Shown here piece by piece: positions 1-7,735 of a stretch of 64,000 nucleotides of DNA (its first letter is position 1; each line of letters begins with the position of its first letter). The stretch covers positions 1-64,000 of the forward strand of contig JAJEGH010000023.1 in the NCBI GenBank assembly GCA_022819985.1, read 5' to 3'. Below the pieces are notes generated by a model, which searched no databases, had not been told where the DNA came from, and was given only the letters and a program-made list of their open reading frames with translations. A program made the translations under genes and the position numbers. Source of the stretch: Alphaproteobacteria bacterium. Its GTDB lineage: Bacteria > Pseudomonadota > Alphaproteobacteria > Bin65.

Positions 1-58
1 CCTTCACGACCTCGAAGGCCATCGGTAAACTCTCGATCGTCGCAGCGCGCTGTGGCAT
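1..58 (-). CDS. N-terminus of an unidentified protein, cut by the left edge
   Basis: The minus strand has an ATG at 58 preceded by a good AGGAG ribosome binding site about seven bases upstream. The frame stays open to the edge and encodes roughly MPQRAATIESLPMAFEVVK. Nineteen residues are too few for a family call. It is divergent from the Crp/Fnr-type regulator that follows, so it may be part of that regulator's nitrogen-oxide regulon, but this is inference from position only. Confidence 0.5.
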   Translation of the reverse strand, partial: MPQRAATIESLPMAFEVVK

Positions 59-221
59 GGGGGTGCTCCTCTATGCGGTTGTTGGCTAACCACAGGGAGT
101 ACCCCCTCCCGCCACTGACACATAACCTCGTACGTCACCCCACATACAGCGTTATCGCGAATGGCGGGTAACCTGTGGCAAGCTGTTGCCGAATTCTGCC
201 AGCCGCCGCGAGCGCGCGCCC

Positions 222-926
222 ATGTCGCCGCCCATATCCCTCAGCGCCCAGGAAATCGCGCGCATCCACGAACTGCCCCTGTTCTCCGGCCTGTCTCCCG
301 ACGGCCTCAGGGACCTGCTGAGCGTTGCCGCCGTCAGGGTGCACGGCAAGCGCAAGACGCTGTTCCTCCAGGGCGATCCGGCGACCCATTTCTTCGTCGT
401 TCTGTCCGGCTGGGTGAAGCTTTACCGCCTGCGGCCCGACGGCGCCGAAGTGGTGGTGGAAATATTCGGCGCCGGCGAATCCTTCGCCGAGGGCGCTATG
501 CATATGTCCGGGGGCTATCCGGTCAGCGGGGAAATGGTCGAAGAAGGACGGCTGCTGGAGGTGCCGACCGCGGCGTTCGGCGAGCGGGTGCGGCAGAATC
601 CGGACCTGGCGATCAGCATGCTGGCGTCGATGGCGGTGCGGCTCAAGGCGTTCGTCAACCGGATCGAGAAGGCGGAAACCCAGACCGCCGCCCAGCGGGT
701 CGCGGATTTCATGCTCAAATTCAGCCGGCCGGGCGCACCGGAGGGCAAATACGTCGTCGTCCGGTTGCCTTACGACAAGCAGCTGATCGCCAACCGGCTG
801 GGCATGAAACCGGAGACCCTCTCCCGGGCGCTCTCGGCGCTCAGGGAACAGGGCGTCCATGTCGAGGGGGCGCGGGCGGAAATCCGGGACCTGCCCGCGC
901 TGAAACGCTTCACGGCGCCGGGGTAG
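222..926 (+). CDS. Crp/Fnr-family regulator, Dnr/NnrR-like
   Basis: A 234-residue regulator with an N-terminal cyclic-nucleotide-binding-like beta barrel (about residues 16-130, including the turn FVVLSGWVKLYRL), a long dimerisation helix, and a C-terminal winged helix whose recognition segment is KQLIANRLGMKPETLSRALS (about 185-205). There is no cysteine anywhere, so it cannot hold an FNR-type iron-sulfur cluster. Cluster-free relatives such as Dnr and NnrR respond to nitric oxide. The convergent neighbour is nnrS, and an FNR/NnrR-type box lies before nnrS, which supports an NO-responsive activator. ATG 222 is preferred to an upstream TTG at 186; neither has a clear ribosome binding site. 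The 3' end overlaps the nnrS 3' end by 17 bases. The ligand is inferred from context. Confidence 0.85.
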   Translation: MSPPISLSAQEIARIHELPLFSGLSPDGLRDLLSVAAVRVHGKRKTLFLQGDPATHFFVVLSGWVKLYRLRPDGAEVVVEIFGAGESFAEGAMHMSGGYPVSGEMVEEGRLLEVPTAAFGERVRQNPDLAISMLASMAVRLKAFVNRIEKAETQTAAQRVADFMLKFSRPGAPEGKYVVVRLPYDKQLIANRLGMKPETLSRALSALREQGVHVEGARAEIRDLPALKRFTAPG

Positions 927-2082
927 GCCGAAGACGCGGCCGGGTCAGGATCGGCAGATAGACGCAGAAGAACAGGGCGAACGCCCCGCTCCAGCAAACG
1001 GCCGAGAGGTGAAGCAGCAGGCTGCCGTCCGACGCCCCGAGCGCCGCAAGCACCCGGCTGACCGCGGAGAGCGTCAGGAGCAGGTAGGCGGCGACCATCG
1101 GCCGGGGTGCGACCAGAGGCCGGCCGGTATGCCCGAGGCCGGCGCGGCTGCTGACCGCCATGATCATCGTCGCGGCTGCGCCGACCGCCAGGGCGTGGAT
1201 GGCCGCGCTCTCCGGTATGCCGCCGTCGAGCAGGGCCAGACCGTAGAGCGCCAGGCCGGCCGGCACCCACATCCAGGCCAGATGCAGGACCCAGAGCAGC
1301 GGAACATGCCGGATCCTCCACCCGTGCCAGGAAGAGAGCCGCAAGGCCGCAAGGCCGGCTGCCGCGAGCGCCGCCGTGCCGGCCGCGGCGGGCGGCGCCT
1401 CGATGACGATCAGGGCGCCGGCAATTGCCACGGCCAGGTTTCCGGCCGCCGCGAGCCAGGCCGGCGTTGCCGTTTCCACCGGGCGGCCGGCGGCAGCCAG
1501 CGCATTGCGGGTAAAGGCCGGCACGATGCGCCCGCCGATCAGGCTGACCAGAACGACGGCCGCAAGCAGGCCGAGGCGCGCGCCGGCCATCGATCCCTCC
1601 GGCCACTTACCGAGCGCAGCGGCGTGCATCGCAGCGTTCGCCGCAGCGAGTATCAGCACCAGGACGATGACCGGCAGGTTGCGCCACTGGCGGGCCCTGG
1701 CAATGCTGAGACCGAGCGCGAGGCAGAGCGCCGGCAGGAAGGCGAGGTCCGCGGCAGCCACCGCCCAGCCGGGCAGCGCGGCCGAGACCGCCCAGGCGGC
1801 GCGGCCGGCCAGCCAGAGCAGAACGAGCAGGGCGAGCGGCAGCCCGGCAATCGGCTTCGCGCCGGTCCACTGGGGAACCGCCGTCGTCAGGAAGCCGGCC
1901 ATCGCCGCCGCAACGAAGCCGAACAGCGTCTCGTGGATGTGCCAGGCCAGCATCCCGCCGCGCAGCGGCAGATCGATGATGCCGCTCGCCAGCAGCACCC
2001 AGAGCGGAATCGACACCGCCGCAAACGCCGAACCGAGAAGAAAGAACGGCCGGAGGCCTTCCGACCAAAACGGGTGCCGCAT
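910..2082 (-). CDS. nnrS: NnrS family membrane protein
   Basis: A 390-residue, very hydrophobic protein with about twelve membrane segments. The start PFWSEGLRPFFLLGSAFAA, the HIHETLFGF segment near residue 48 and the later RAGLGHTGRPL are hallmarks of NnrS. NnrS is a haem- and copper-containing membrane protein of denitrifiers that protects cells under nitric-oxide stress; its exact chemistry is not established. No nitrite or nitric oxide reductase gene is visible here, so this would be a detached piece of the regulon. An FNR/NnrR box about 60 bases upstream suggests control by the neighbouring Crp/Fnr protein. The family is certain; the role is known only in outline. Confidence 0.92.
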   Translation of the reverse strand: MRHPFWSEGLRPFFLLGSAFAAVSIPLWVLLASGIIDLPLRGGMLAWHIHETLFGFVAAAMAGFLTTAVPQWTGAKPIAGLPLALLVLLWLAGRAAWAVSAALPGWAVAAADLAFLPALCLALGLSIARARQWRNLPVIVLVLILAAANAAMHAAALGKWPEGSMAGARLGLLAAVVLVSLIGGRIVPAFTRNALAAAGRPVETATPAWLAAAGNLAVAIAGALIVIEAPPAAAGTAALAAAGLAALRLSSWHGWRIRHVPLLWVLHLAWMWVPAGLALYGLALLDGGIPESAAIHALAVGAAATMIMAVSSRAGLGHTGRPLVAPRPMVAAYLLLTLSAVSRVLAALGASDGSLLLHLSAVCWSGAFALFFCVYLPILTRPRLRPTPAP

Positions 2083-2141
2083 AGCTGCCTCGAACGAGTC
2101 GCCCCGTTCCCTGAACCTATCGACGGCGGACCGGAAGCCGC

Positions 2142-2155
2142 TTGACGGCCGTCAA
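2142..2155 (-). promoter_or_regulatory. FNR/NnrR-type box upstream of nnrS
   Basis: TTGAC-GGCC-GTCAA is a perfect palindrome of the Crp/Fnr superfamily consensus (TTGA-N6-TCAA core). Its centre is about 66 bases upstream of the nnrS start, suitable for class II activation. It is the only such box seen between the antitoxin gene at 2229 and nnrS. Confidence 0.7.
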
Positions 2156-2228
2156 GCCTGCCGGCGCGCCGGCAATCCTGACCCTTTCCGGTTGCGCGAC
2201 ACGCTGCAGTTTCCCGGCTGCGCTGCTC

Positions 2229-2453
2229 TCAGTCCGAATCGAGCAGGTCATGTCGAACGAGATCCCAATCGAGCATCGGATCCACGGGATCCTTGAGCCG
2301 TTCGACGGCAACGGATAAGTCGTCGAAATCCTCAAGATAGCGCTCGACCGCTCGACGGACGACCTCGGCGCGGCTCAGGCGCAACTGACCGGCCGCTCTA
2401 TCGAGCGCTGCAACGGCCGAATCGGAAAGGCGGGCTGTGATCTGCCGGGTCAT
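2229..2453 (-). CDS. Orphan ribbon-helix-helix (CopG-type) antitoxin
   Basis: A 74-residue protein starting MTRQITARLSDSAVAALDRA. The short beta strand followed by two helices (LSRAEVVRRAVERYLEDF) is the ribbon-helix-helix DNA-binding fold. The tail DWDLVRHDLLDSD resembles the toxin-wrapping tails of type II antitoxins. The frame stays open upstream to an ATG at 2516, but the fold begins at 2453, which is preferred. Only 146 bases separate its stop from nnrS and they contain no toxin-sized frame, so the toxin is missing or unlinked. It may persist as a lone autoregulator. Confidence 0.7.
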   Translation of the reverse strand: MTRQITARLSDSAVAALDRAAGQLRLSRAEVVRRAVERYLEDFDDLSVAVERLKDPVDPMLDWDLVRHDLLDSD

Positions 2454-2569
2454 TGGAATTCCGATGCCATACAAAGTCACTGATACTGAGTTTCTGTGAT
2501 GAGCGTGAAGCGTCAATCGATCGTGCCGCGGAGCCGAAGCTATACGGACGTTGATAACTCTTCATTGCC

Positions 2570-3139
2570 TCATTCCCCGGTCGGCCGGGCGAGGGCGCGG
2601 GTCCGGCGCCAGTCCGTCCAGTCGATATCGTCTGCCTCGATCGGTTCGATCGCATCGAGGTCGCAGTTTGCCGGAAAGATAACCAGGTTGAGGCTCGGAT
2701 GCCGCGCGTTGGGCACGCGCATGGCCTCGAAGCCGAGAAAGCCGACCGCTTCGCCGATCCTTTGGGTATCGACGTAGACGATCTCCCGATAACGCGCCGG
2801 GTCTACGCCCAACCGTTGCAGCAGGCCCATATCGCTCAGGTCGAGAACCTTGCCGAAGCCGGCGCGCAGCCGGTGGACCGTCGAGCGCAGGCGGCTGGGA
2901 AAGACCGATTGCTGCCGGGCGATGTGAAAATGGATTTCCGAGAGCGCGCCGTCCCGTTCCAGGGCGCAATACAGCACCTCGCTTTCGCGGACATTCCACC
3001 GGCCGGCGCCTTTCGAGCCGTCGAGCGGCGAGCGTCCACCGTGCACCACGCGCCACAGCGTACCGTCGAAGGCCGTTTCCGGAAGTTCGGCCAGCGCATC
3101 GAGGAGGTCGACATCGTGGCCGGCGCGCCGACCCGCCAT
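2570..3139 (-). CDS. RES domain toxin
   Basis: A 189-residue RES-domain protein. The Arg-Glu-Ser signature residues can be followed through LWRVVHGG, AGRWNVRES..LYCALE and the later conserved segments. RES toxins deplete NAD+ in the cytoplasm (established for this family; not shown for this protein). It lies one base downstream of the Xre antitoxin stop, in the usual antitoxin-then-toxin order. Length and domain cover look complete. The catalytic Arg and Glu are present by eye, so the toxin is probably intact. Confidence 0.88.
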   Translation of the reverse strand: MAGRRAGHDVDLLDALAELPETAFDGTLWRVVHGGRSPLDGSKGAGRWNVRESEVLYCALERDGALSEIHFHIARQQSVFPSRLRSTVHRLRAGFGKVLDLSDMGLLQRLGVDPARYREIVYVDTQRIGEAVGFLGFEAMRVPNARHPSLNLVIFPANCDLDAIEPIEADDIDWTDWRRTRALARPTGE

Positions 3140-3140
3140 C

Positions 3141-3497
3141 TCAGAGATAGACCCCGCTTTCCAGGCGGTCGATCACCTCGAGGACTTCAGCCGTCCGGCC
3201 CTCGTTGATGAGGTCGTACGGCCGCTCGCCGCCGAGCTGTGGATGGCCGGCCTGGAGCCAGAGGCGCGCTTCGTCCGGCTCGTAGAAATCCGACAGGCGT
3301 TCGGCGACCCAGCGGAGTTCGGCGATAACCTGCTGCTTTTCGATCGGCGGGCTGCCCCGGCCGCGGCTCCAGCGATGGACCGTCGGCGGAGAGACGCCAA
3401 CGATATTCGCAAGGTCGACGTTTTTCAGGCCGCTCAACCGGCGCAATTCGCCGACCATGCGGGAAACGGCGGTGGACTCGCTGGCTGCCGCGGTCAT
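3141..3497 (-). CDS. Xre/MbcA/ParS-type antitoxin of the RES module
   Basis: A 118-residue protein with an N-terminal helix-turn-helix (GLKNVDLANIVGVSPPTVHR, about residues 24-43) and a C-terminal MbcA/ParS-type toxin-binding domain ending in a helix LEVIDRLESG. It neutralises RES toxins by covering the active site and represses its own operon. The ATG at 3497 overlaps the stop of a short upstream reading frame as ATGA. Its own ribosome binding site is weak (GAGG), whereas the strong AGGAGG lies before the upstream peptide, so translational coupling is likely. Confidence 0.85.
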   Translation of the reverse strand: MTAAASESTAVSRMVGELRRLSGLKNVDLANIVGVSPPTVHRWSRGRGSPPIEKQQVIAELRWVAERLSDFYEPDEARLWLQAGHPQLGGERPYDLINEGRTAEVLEVIDRLESGVYL

Positions 3498-3544
3498 GGC
3501 CTGCCTCGTCCGGCCGGGCCGGCAATGTTCATGTCAGCAGGCAT
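3494..3544 (-). CDS. Possible 16-residue leader peptide coupled to the Xre antitoxin
   Basis: ATG at 3544 is preceded by a strong AGGAGG with seven bases spacing. The frame encodes MPADMNIAGPAGRGRP and its TGA overlaps the ATG of the antitoxin (ATGA). The antitoxin is in a different frame, so this is not simply an N-terminal extension. No homologue is recognised and the peptide itself may be functionless, serving only to load ribosomes. Confidence 0.35.
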   Translation of the reverse strand: MPADMNIAGPAGRGRP

Positions 3545-3603
3545 CGCCAATCCTCCTGCGGATACTTCGAATTCGCCGCAAAATCCTCTGGTTAGTTACG
3601 AAT

Positions 3604-3632
3604 AAATTTCATAGTAATCAATATTGAAATTT
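3604..3632. promoter_or_regulatory. Inverted repeats upstream of the RES/Xre operon
   Basis: AAATTTC at 3604-3610 and GAAATTT at 3626-3632 form a perfect inverted repeat with a 15-base spacer. Inside it lies the palindrome TCAATATTGA at 3618-3627. The stretch is strikingly AT-rich for this genome and sits about 110 bases before the antitoxin, so it is a likely autoregulatory operator with promoter. Confidence 0.45.
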
Positions 3633-3679
3633 TACCGGAACAATCCTAGTCCGGCAGCCGGTCCGGTAACGCCGGCCCG

Positions 3680-4024
3680 TCACTCGAACGGCGCCAGTGC
3701 GGCCTGGGCCTTCTTGCTCAGGCCCGAACGCACGATGCGGTAGGAGTCGGCGATCCGGTGGCGCAGTTCCTCTTCCGGCAGGTCCCAGGGGATGTTGATC
3801 CAGGAACGGTGGAAATAGGGCGCCTTCCGGCCGACACCGAATTCGATCAGCATTTCGGCGGTCTCGATACTGTCGGTCTTGATCGACACGCCCGGCGTCG
3901 CCGAGCCGATGGAGGCGAACATCTTGCCGCCGACCTTCCAAGCGTCGTGGCCGCCGCCCCACGGATCGGAAACTTCGGCGCCGGGGAATGTCCGGCAGAT
4001 GGCATTGACTCTCTCGCGGCTCAT
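3680..4024 (-). CDS. MmcQ/YjbR family protein
   Basis: A 114-residue protein starting MSRERVNAICRTFPGAEVSD with a good AAGGGAG ribosome binding site. The motifs DPWGGGHDAWKVGGKMFASI and later RKAPYFHRSWINIPW fit the MmcQ/YjbR (CyaY-like fold) family, proposed to bind DNA. The biochemical role is unknown. It is divergent from the Lhr-like helicase, and nothing ties it functionally to the neighbouring toxin-antitoxin genes. Confidence 0.8.
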   Translation of the reverse strand: MSRERVNAICRTFPGAEVSDPWGGGHDAWKVGGKMFASIGSATPGVSIKTDSIETAEMLIEFGVGRKAPYFHRSWINIPWDLPEEELRHRIADSYRIVRSGLSKKAQAALAPFE

Positions 4025-4191
4025 CCTGCGCTCCCTTCCCCGGCCGGCGCCCCGCACCCCGCGCCAGCCTATAGCACGCGCGGCGCCGCGAAGACGGCCG
4101 CCGGATCGAAACGCGACAATTCCCGGCACCTTCGGTCCGGACGCGTACAACAGTGTGGGCATGCCTCCCTGCGCGTGACAGTCTTGACGGC

Positions 4192-6654
4192 ATGAACGCG
4201 CCCGCCGCGCCCGGACTGCCGACCCCCTTCGCCGACTGGTTCGCCGGCCGGGGCTGGGCGCCGCATCCGCACCAGCTCGAGATGCTGGCGGCGGTGCAGG
4301 ACGGGCGGGACGCGCTGCTGATCGCGCCGACCGGGGCGGGAAAGACGCTGGCCGGATTCCTGCCCAGCCTGATCGATCTCGCCGGCCGCGGCAGCCTGGA
4401 GCGCGACTTCGGCGGCCTGCACACGCTCTACGTCTCGCCGCTCAAGGCGCTCGCCGTCGACATCGCGCGCAATCTGGAGGCGCCGGTGCGCGAGATGGCG
4501 CTCGAAATCCGCTGCGAGACCCGCACCGGCGACACGCCGCACGCGAAGCGCACCCGCCAGCGCAGGCGGCCGCCGGACATCCTGATGACGACGCCGGAAT
4601 CCCTGTCGCTGCTGCTGACCTACGCCGACGCGCCGCGCCTGTTCGGCCGACTGCGCTGCCTGATCGTCGACGAGCAGCACGCCCTGATGCCGAACAAGCG
4701 CGGCGACCTGCTGGCGCTCGCCATGGCGCGGCTCGCCACGCTGGCGCCGGAGGCCCGCCGGATCGGGCTGTCGGCGACGGTGCACGACGAAGCCGCAGCC
4801 CGGCGCTGGATCGCCGCCGATGGGGGAGGGGAAGATGTCCGCATCGTGCGCGCGCCGCCGGGCGCCGACCCGGAAATCTCGATCGTCGAGTCCGAGGCGC
4901 GCATTCCCTGGTCCGGCCACATGGCGCTGCACGCCCTGCCGGCGGTCTACGCGCACATCAAGGCGCACCGGACGACGTTGGTCTTCGTCAACACGCGGGG
5001 CCAGGCCGAGATCGTGTTCCGCCAGCTCTGGCGCATGAACGAGGACGGGCTGGCGATCGCCCTGCATCACGGCTCGCTGGAACGCGAGCAGCGCCGCAAG
5101 GTCGAGGCCGCAATGGCGCGCGGCGCCCTGCGCGCCGTGGTCTGCACTTCGTCCCTCGATCTCGGCATCGACTGGGGCGATGTCGACCTCGTGATCCAGA
5201 TGGGCGCGCCCAAGGGCGCCAGCCGGCTGCTGCAGCGGCTCGGCCGGGCCAACCACCGCTACGACGAGCCGAGCCGGGCGATCCTGGTGCCGGGCAACCG
5301 CTTCGAATTCATGGAGAGCCGGGCCGCGATCGAAGCCGTCCGTGCCGGCGAACTGGACGGCGAGGCGCCGCGCGAGGGCGGGCTGGACGTGCTGGCGCAG
5401 CATCTGGTCGGCCTGTGCTGCGGCGCGCGGCTCACCGCCGACGCGATGTTTGCCGAGGTGCGCCGCGCGGCGCCCTATGCCGGCCTGTCGCGCCGGACGT
5501 TCGACGACGTGCTGGATTTCGTCGCGACCGGCGGCTATGCGCTGGGCGCATACGAGCGCTTCAAGCGGCTCTCCGTCGACGAAGAAGGCCGCTACCGCAT
5601 CGCCGGGCCGCGTTTCGCCCGCCAGCACCGGATGAACGCCGGCGTGATCGTCGAAGCCCAGATGCTCAAGGTGCGCGCCGGCGGCCGCAACCTGGGCCGG
5701 GTCGAGGAGTATTTCGTCAACGGCCTGGTGAAGGGCGACACCTTCATCTTCGCCGGCGAGATGCTGGAGTTCAACGAGGTCCGCGAGATGACGGTCTACG
5801 CCCGCAAGGCCAAGGGCGTCGACGCGCCCAGGGTGCCGGCCTATGGCGGCGGGCGGCTGCCGCTCACGACAAATCTGGCCGACCGGGTGCGCGCCATGAT
5901 CGCCGACCCGGCCGGCTGGCGGGAGTTCCCGGAACAGGTGCGTTTCTGGCTCGACCGCCATGCCGAGCAGTCGGTCTTCCCGCAGGCCGACGGGCTGCTG
6001 GTCGAGACCTTCCCGCGCCAGGGCAAGATCTACACCGTCGCCTACTGCTTCGAGGGCCGCAACGCGCACCAGACCCTGGGCATGCTGCTGACCCGGCGCA
6101 TGGAGCGGGCCGGCCTGGGCCCACTCGGCTTCGTCGCCACCGATTATGTCATCGCCGTCTGGTCGCTGGAGCGGCCGGAGGACCTGGACGGCCTGTTCGA
6201 CCCGGACATGCTCGGCGACGACCTGGAGGCCTGGATGGCGGAAAGCACGCTGCTCAAGCGCACCTTCCGCACCGTCGCGACCGTCGCCGGGCTGATCGAG
6301 CGCAACCATCCCGGCCAGCGCAAGACCGGCCGCCAGGTCACCTTCAGCGCCGACCTGATCTACAACGTGCTGCGCCGGCACGAGCCGAACCACATCCTGC
6401 TGCGCGCCACACGTCAGGACGCCGCGACCGGCCTCACCGATATCCGCCGGCTCGGCGAAATGCTGACCCGGGTGCAGGGCCGCATCAGGCACCAGAAGCT
6501 GGACCGGGTGTCGCCGCTCGCCGTGCCGATCCTGCTCGAGATCGGCCGCGAATCGGTCGCCGGCGAAGCGGTCGAAAACCTGCTGGCGCGCGAGGAGGAG
6601 CTGGTGGCGGAGGCGGGGCTGGATGGTGGGGCGCTACGCCGAAATGACGCGTAA
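4192..6654 (+). CDS. Lhr-type DEXH-box helicase (ligase-associated class)
   Basis: An 820-residue superfamily 2 helicase. Walker A is APTGAGKT near residue 47, motif II is the variant VDEQH near 160, and a second RecA domain carries SSLDLGIDWGDVD and QRLGRANHR. The Lhr-specific winged-helix and beta-barrel region and the C-terminal DUF4145/Lhr-WH part follow. In many proteobacteria this class is co-encoded with a DNA ligase, an exonuclease and a metallophosphoesterase in a DNA-repair cassette; none of these is adjacent here. ATG 4192 is chosen because the conserved N-terminus (PFADWFAGRGWAPHPHQ) begins just after it. Confidence 0.87.
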   Translation: MNAPAAPGLPTPFADWFAGRGWAPHPHQLEMLAAVQDGRDALLIAPTGAGKTLAGFLPSLIDLAGRGSLERDFGGLHTLYVSPLKALAVDIARNLEAPVREMALEIRCETRTGDTPHAKRTRQRRRPPDILMTTPESLSLLLTYADAPRLFGRLRCLIVDEQHALMPNKRGDLLALAMARLATLAPEARRIGLSATVHDEAAARRWIAADGGGEDVRIVRAPPGADPEISIVESEARIPWSGHMALHALPAVYAHIKAHRTTLVFVNTRGQAEIVFRQLWRMNEDGLAIALHHGSLEREQRRKVEAAMARGALRAVVCTSSLDLGIDWGDVDLVIQMGAPKGASRLLQRLGRANHRYDEPSRAILVPGNRFEFMESRAAIEAVRAGELDGEAPREGGLDVLAQHLVGLCCGARLTADAMFAEVRRAAPYAGLSRRTFDDVLDFVATGGYALGAYERFKRLSVDEEGRYRIAGPRFARQHRMNAGVIVEAQMLKVRAGGRNLGRVEEYFVNGLVKGDTFIFAGEMLEFNEVREMTVYARKAKGVDAPRVPAYGGGRLPLTTNLADRVRAMIADPAGWREFPEQVRFWLDRHAEQSVFPQADGLLVETFPRQGKIYTVAYCFEGRNAHQTLGMLLTRRMERAGLGPLGFVATDYVIAVWSLERPEDLDGLFDPDMLGDDLEAWMAESTLLKRTFRTVATVAGLIERNHPGQRKTGRQVTFSADLIYNVLRRHEPNHILLRATRQDAATGLTDIRRLGEMLTRVQGRIRHQKLDRVSPLAVPILLEIGRESVAGEAVENLLAREEELVAEAGLDGGALRRNDA

Positions 6655-6671
6655 TTGACGCGCATCGCGGG

Positions 6672-6710
6672 TTGACATGAAATATTCATGCTTTCATGTT
6701 TAGTACATGA
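6672..6710 (+). promoter_or_regulatory. Promoter and double operator of the FitAB-like module
   Basis: A consensus TTGACA at 6672-6677 overlaps the inverted repeat CATGAA-ATA-TTCATG (6676-6690). A second inverted repeat TCATGT-N5-ACATGA (6694-6710) runs into the start codon. Two adjacent operators with the same CATG core are typical of cooperative antitoxin autoregulation. The -10 element is poor (CATGTT at 17 bases). Confidence 0.5.
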
Positions 6711-6937
6711 CTACCATGATCCAGATTCGCAACGTCCCGGAGCCGCTGCATCGGCAACTGAAGGCCCGCGCTGCCTTGGAGGGCGTCTCGATGTCCCGCT
6801 TCATCCTGCGGGAGATCGAACGGGCGCTCGAGCGGCCGAGCCGGCGCGAATTGCTCGATGCCATCGGGTCCCAGCCGGAATTCGTTTTGGATCGTTCTCC
6901 GGCCGACATTCTCCGGGAGGAACGGGGCCTGCGCTGA
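6707..6937 (+). CDS. FitA/VapB-like ribbon-helix-helix antitoxin
   Basis: A 76-residue antitoxin with the strand IQIRNVPEPLHRQLKARAA and second helix SMSRFILREIERALERP, the FitA form of the ribbon-helix-helix fold. The C-terminal segment RSPADILREERGLR is the usual toxin-inserting tail. Its stop overlaps the toxin start as TGATG, so the two are translationally coupled. A second in-frame ATG at 6716 is also plausible because the fold starts there. Confidence 0.82.
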   Translation: MTTMIQIRNVPEPLHRQLKARAALEGVSMSRFILREIERALERPSRRELLDAIGSQPEFVLDRSPADILREERGLR

Positions 6938-7320
6938 TGGTCCTTGACGCCTCCGGCGCGGTCGAACTGCTGCTGAACACGGCTGCCGGCAGGCGGCTCG
7001 CCGCGCGGCTGGCGGACGAAACCGTTCACGTCCCGCATCTCATCGACGTCGAGATCGCCCAGGTGTTGCGCCGGTATGTGTTGCGGGGCGCCCTCGACGA
7101 TCGGACGGGCGCGACGGCGCTTCGCCACTGGCGGAGTTTCGATTTCGAGCGGTATCCGCACGAACCGTTCCTCGACCGGATCTGGCGGCTGCGCGCCAAC
7201 GTCACCGCCTACGACGCGGTTTATGTCGCGCTGGCGGAAGCGCTGTCGACGGTGCTCGTCACCGGCGACCGGCGGCTGGCCGCCGCACCGGGGCTGCGGG
7301 TGACGATTGAACCGGTTTGA
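6937..7320 (+). CDS. PIN domain toxin (FitB/VapC type)
   Basis: A 127-residue PIN ribonuclease. The acidic residues can be placed: Asp in MVLDASGAVELLL, Glu in IDVEIAQVLRR, Asp in TAYDAVYVALAE and Asp in LVTGDRRLAA. PIN toxins of this type cleave tRNA or rRNA using Mg2+. It overlaps the FitA-like antitoxin stop by one base and no other gene intervenes. The active site is intact. The RNA target cannot be read from sequence. Confidence 0.85.
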   Translation: MVLDASGAVELLLNTAAGRRLAARLADETVHVPHLIDVEIAQVLRRYVLRGALDDRTGATALRHWRSFDFERYPHEPFLDRIWRLRANVTAYDAVYVALAEALSTVLVTGDRRLAAAPGLRVTIEPV

Positions 7321-7381
7321 CCGGAAAGCCGCCCGACTCGCCGGGACGTAGCAGTCGTGCCGTGTGGGCAGGACTCCAATT

Positions 7382-7399
7382 TGTAGTCACTGTGTAGTC
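7382..7399 (+). promoter_or_regulatory. Direct repeats before the Phd/PIN module
   Basis: TGTAGTC occurs at 7382-7388 and again at 7393-7399, eleven bases apart (one helical turn), about 70 bases before the antitoxin start. The spacing suits a dimeric or cooperative repressor. Confidence 0.35.
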
Positions 7400-7463
7400 T
7401 TGATCCGGCCGGCACGGTTGGGCATATTGCCGGAAATGAAACCGCGAACAGGAGCGTTCCGCC

Positions 7464-7724
7464 ATGGAAGTCGGCTTGCGCGACGCGAAGGCGCGCCTCT
7501 CCGAGCTCGTCACCGCCGCCCGTAACGGCGAGCGCGTGGTCATCACCAGACACGGCGAGCCCGCGGTCGAACTCGTGCGCTGCGAACGCCGCGGCGGCAT
7601 CGACTTCGAGAAACTGGAGGCGACGCGCCGGCGTCTCGGGATCGTCGGCGACGGTGAGGGGTGGCCGGAGGAATTCAACGACCCCGCCTTCAGCCGCCAG
7701 GTGCTCGGCCTCGACGACGACTAG
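7464..7724 (+). CDS. Phd/YefM-type antitoxin
   Basis: An 86-residue antitoxin with the Phd/YefM N-terminal fold (VGLRDAKARLSELVTAARNG then ERVVITRHGEPAVELV). The acidic C-terminus (WPEEFNDPAFSRQVLGLDDD) would contact the toxin. An AGGAG ribosome binding site is correctly placed for ATG 7464. The gene starts 11 bases before the PIN toxin. Phd-type antitoxins repress their own operon as dimers. Confidence 0.82.
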   Translation: MEVGLRDAKARLSELVTAARNGERVVITRHGEPAVELVRCERRGGIDFEKLEATRRRLGIVGDGEGWPEEFNDPAFSRQVLGLDDD

Positions 7725-7735
7725 CCTGACCGGCG

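Noticed and set aside
135-860. Long minus-strand frame opposite the Crp/Fnr regulator
   Set aside because: It mirrors the codon bias of the real gene on the other strand; composition (His/Arg/Gly-rich) and lack of any motif mark it as a shadow of high GC content.
4069-6492. 807-residue minus-strand frame opposite the Lhr-like helicase
   Set aside because: A GC-driven antisense frame with no domain signature; the plus-strand helicase has complete motifs.
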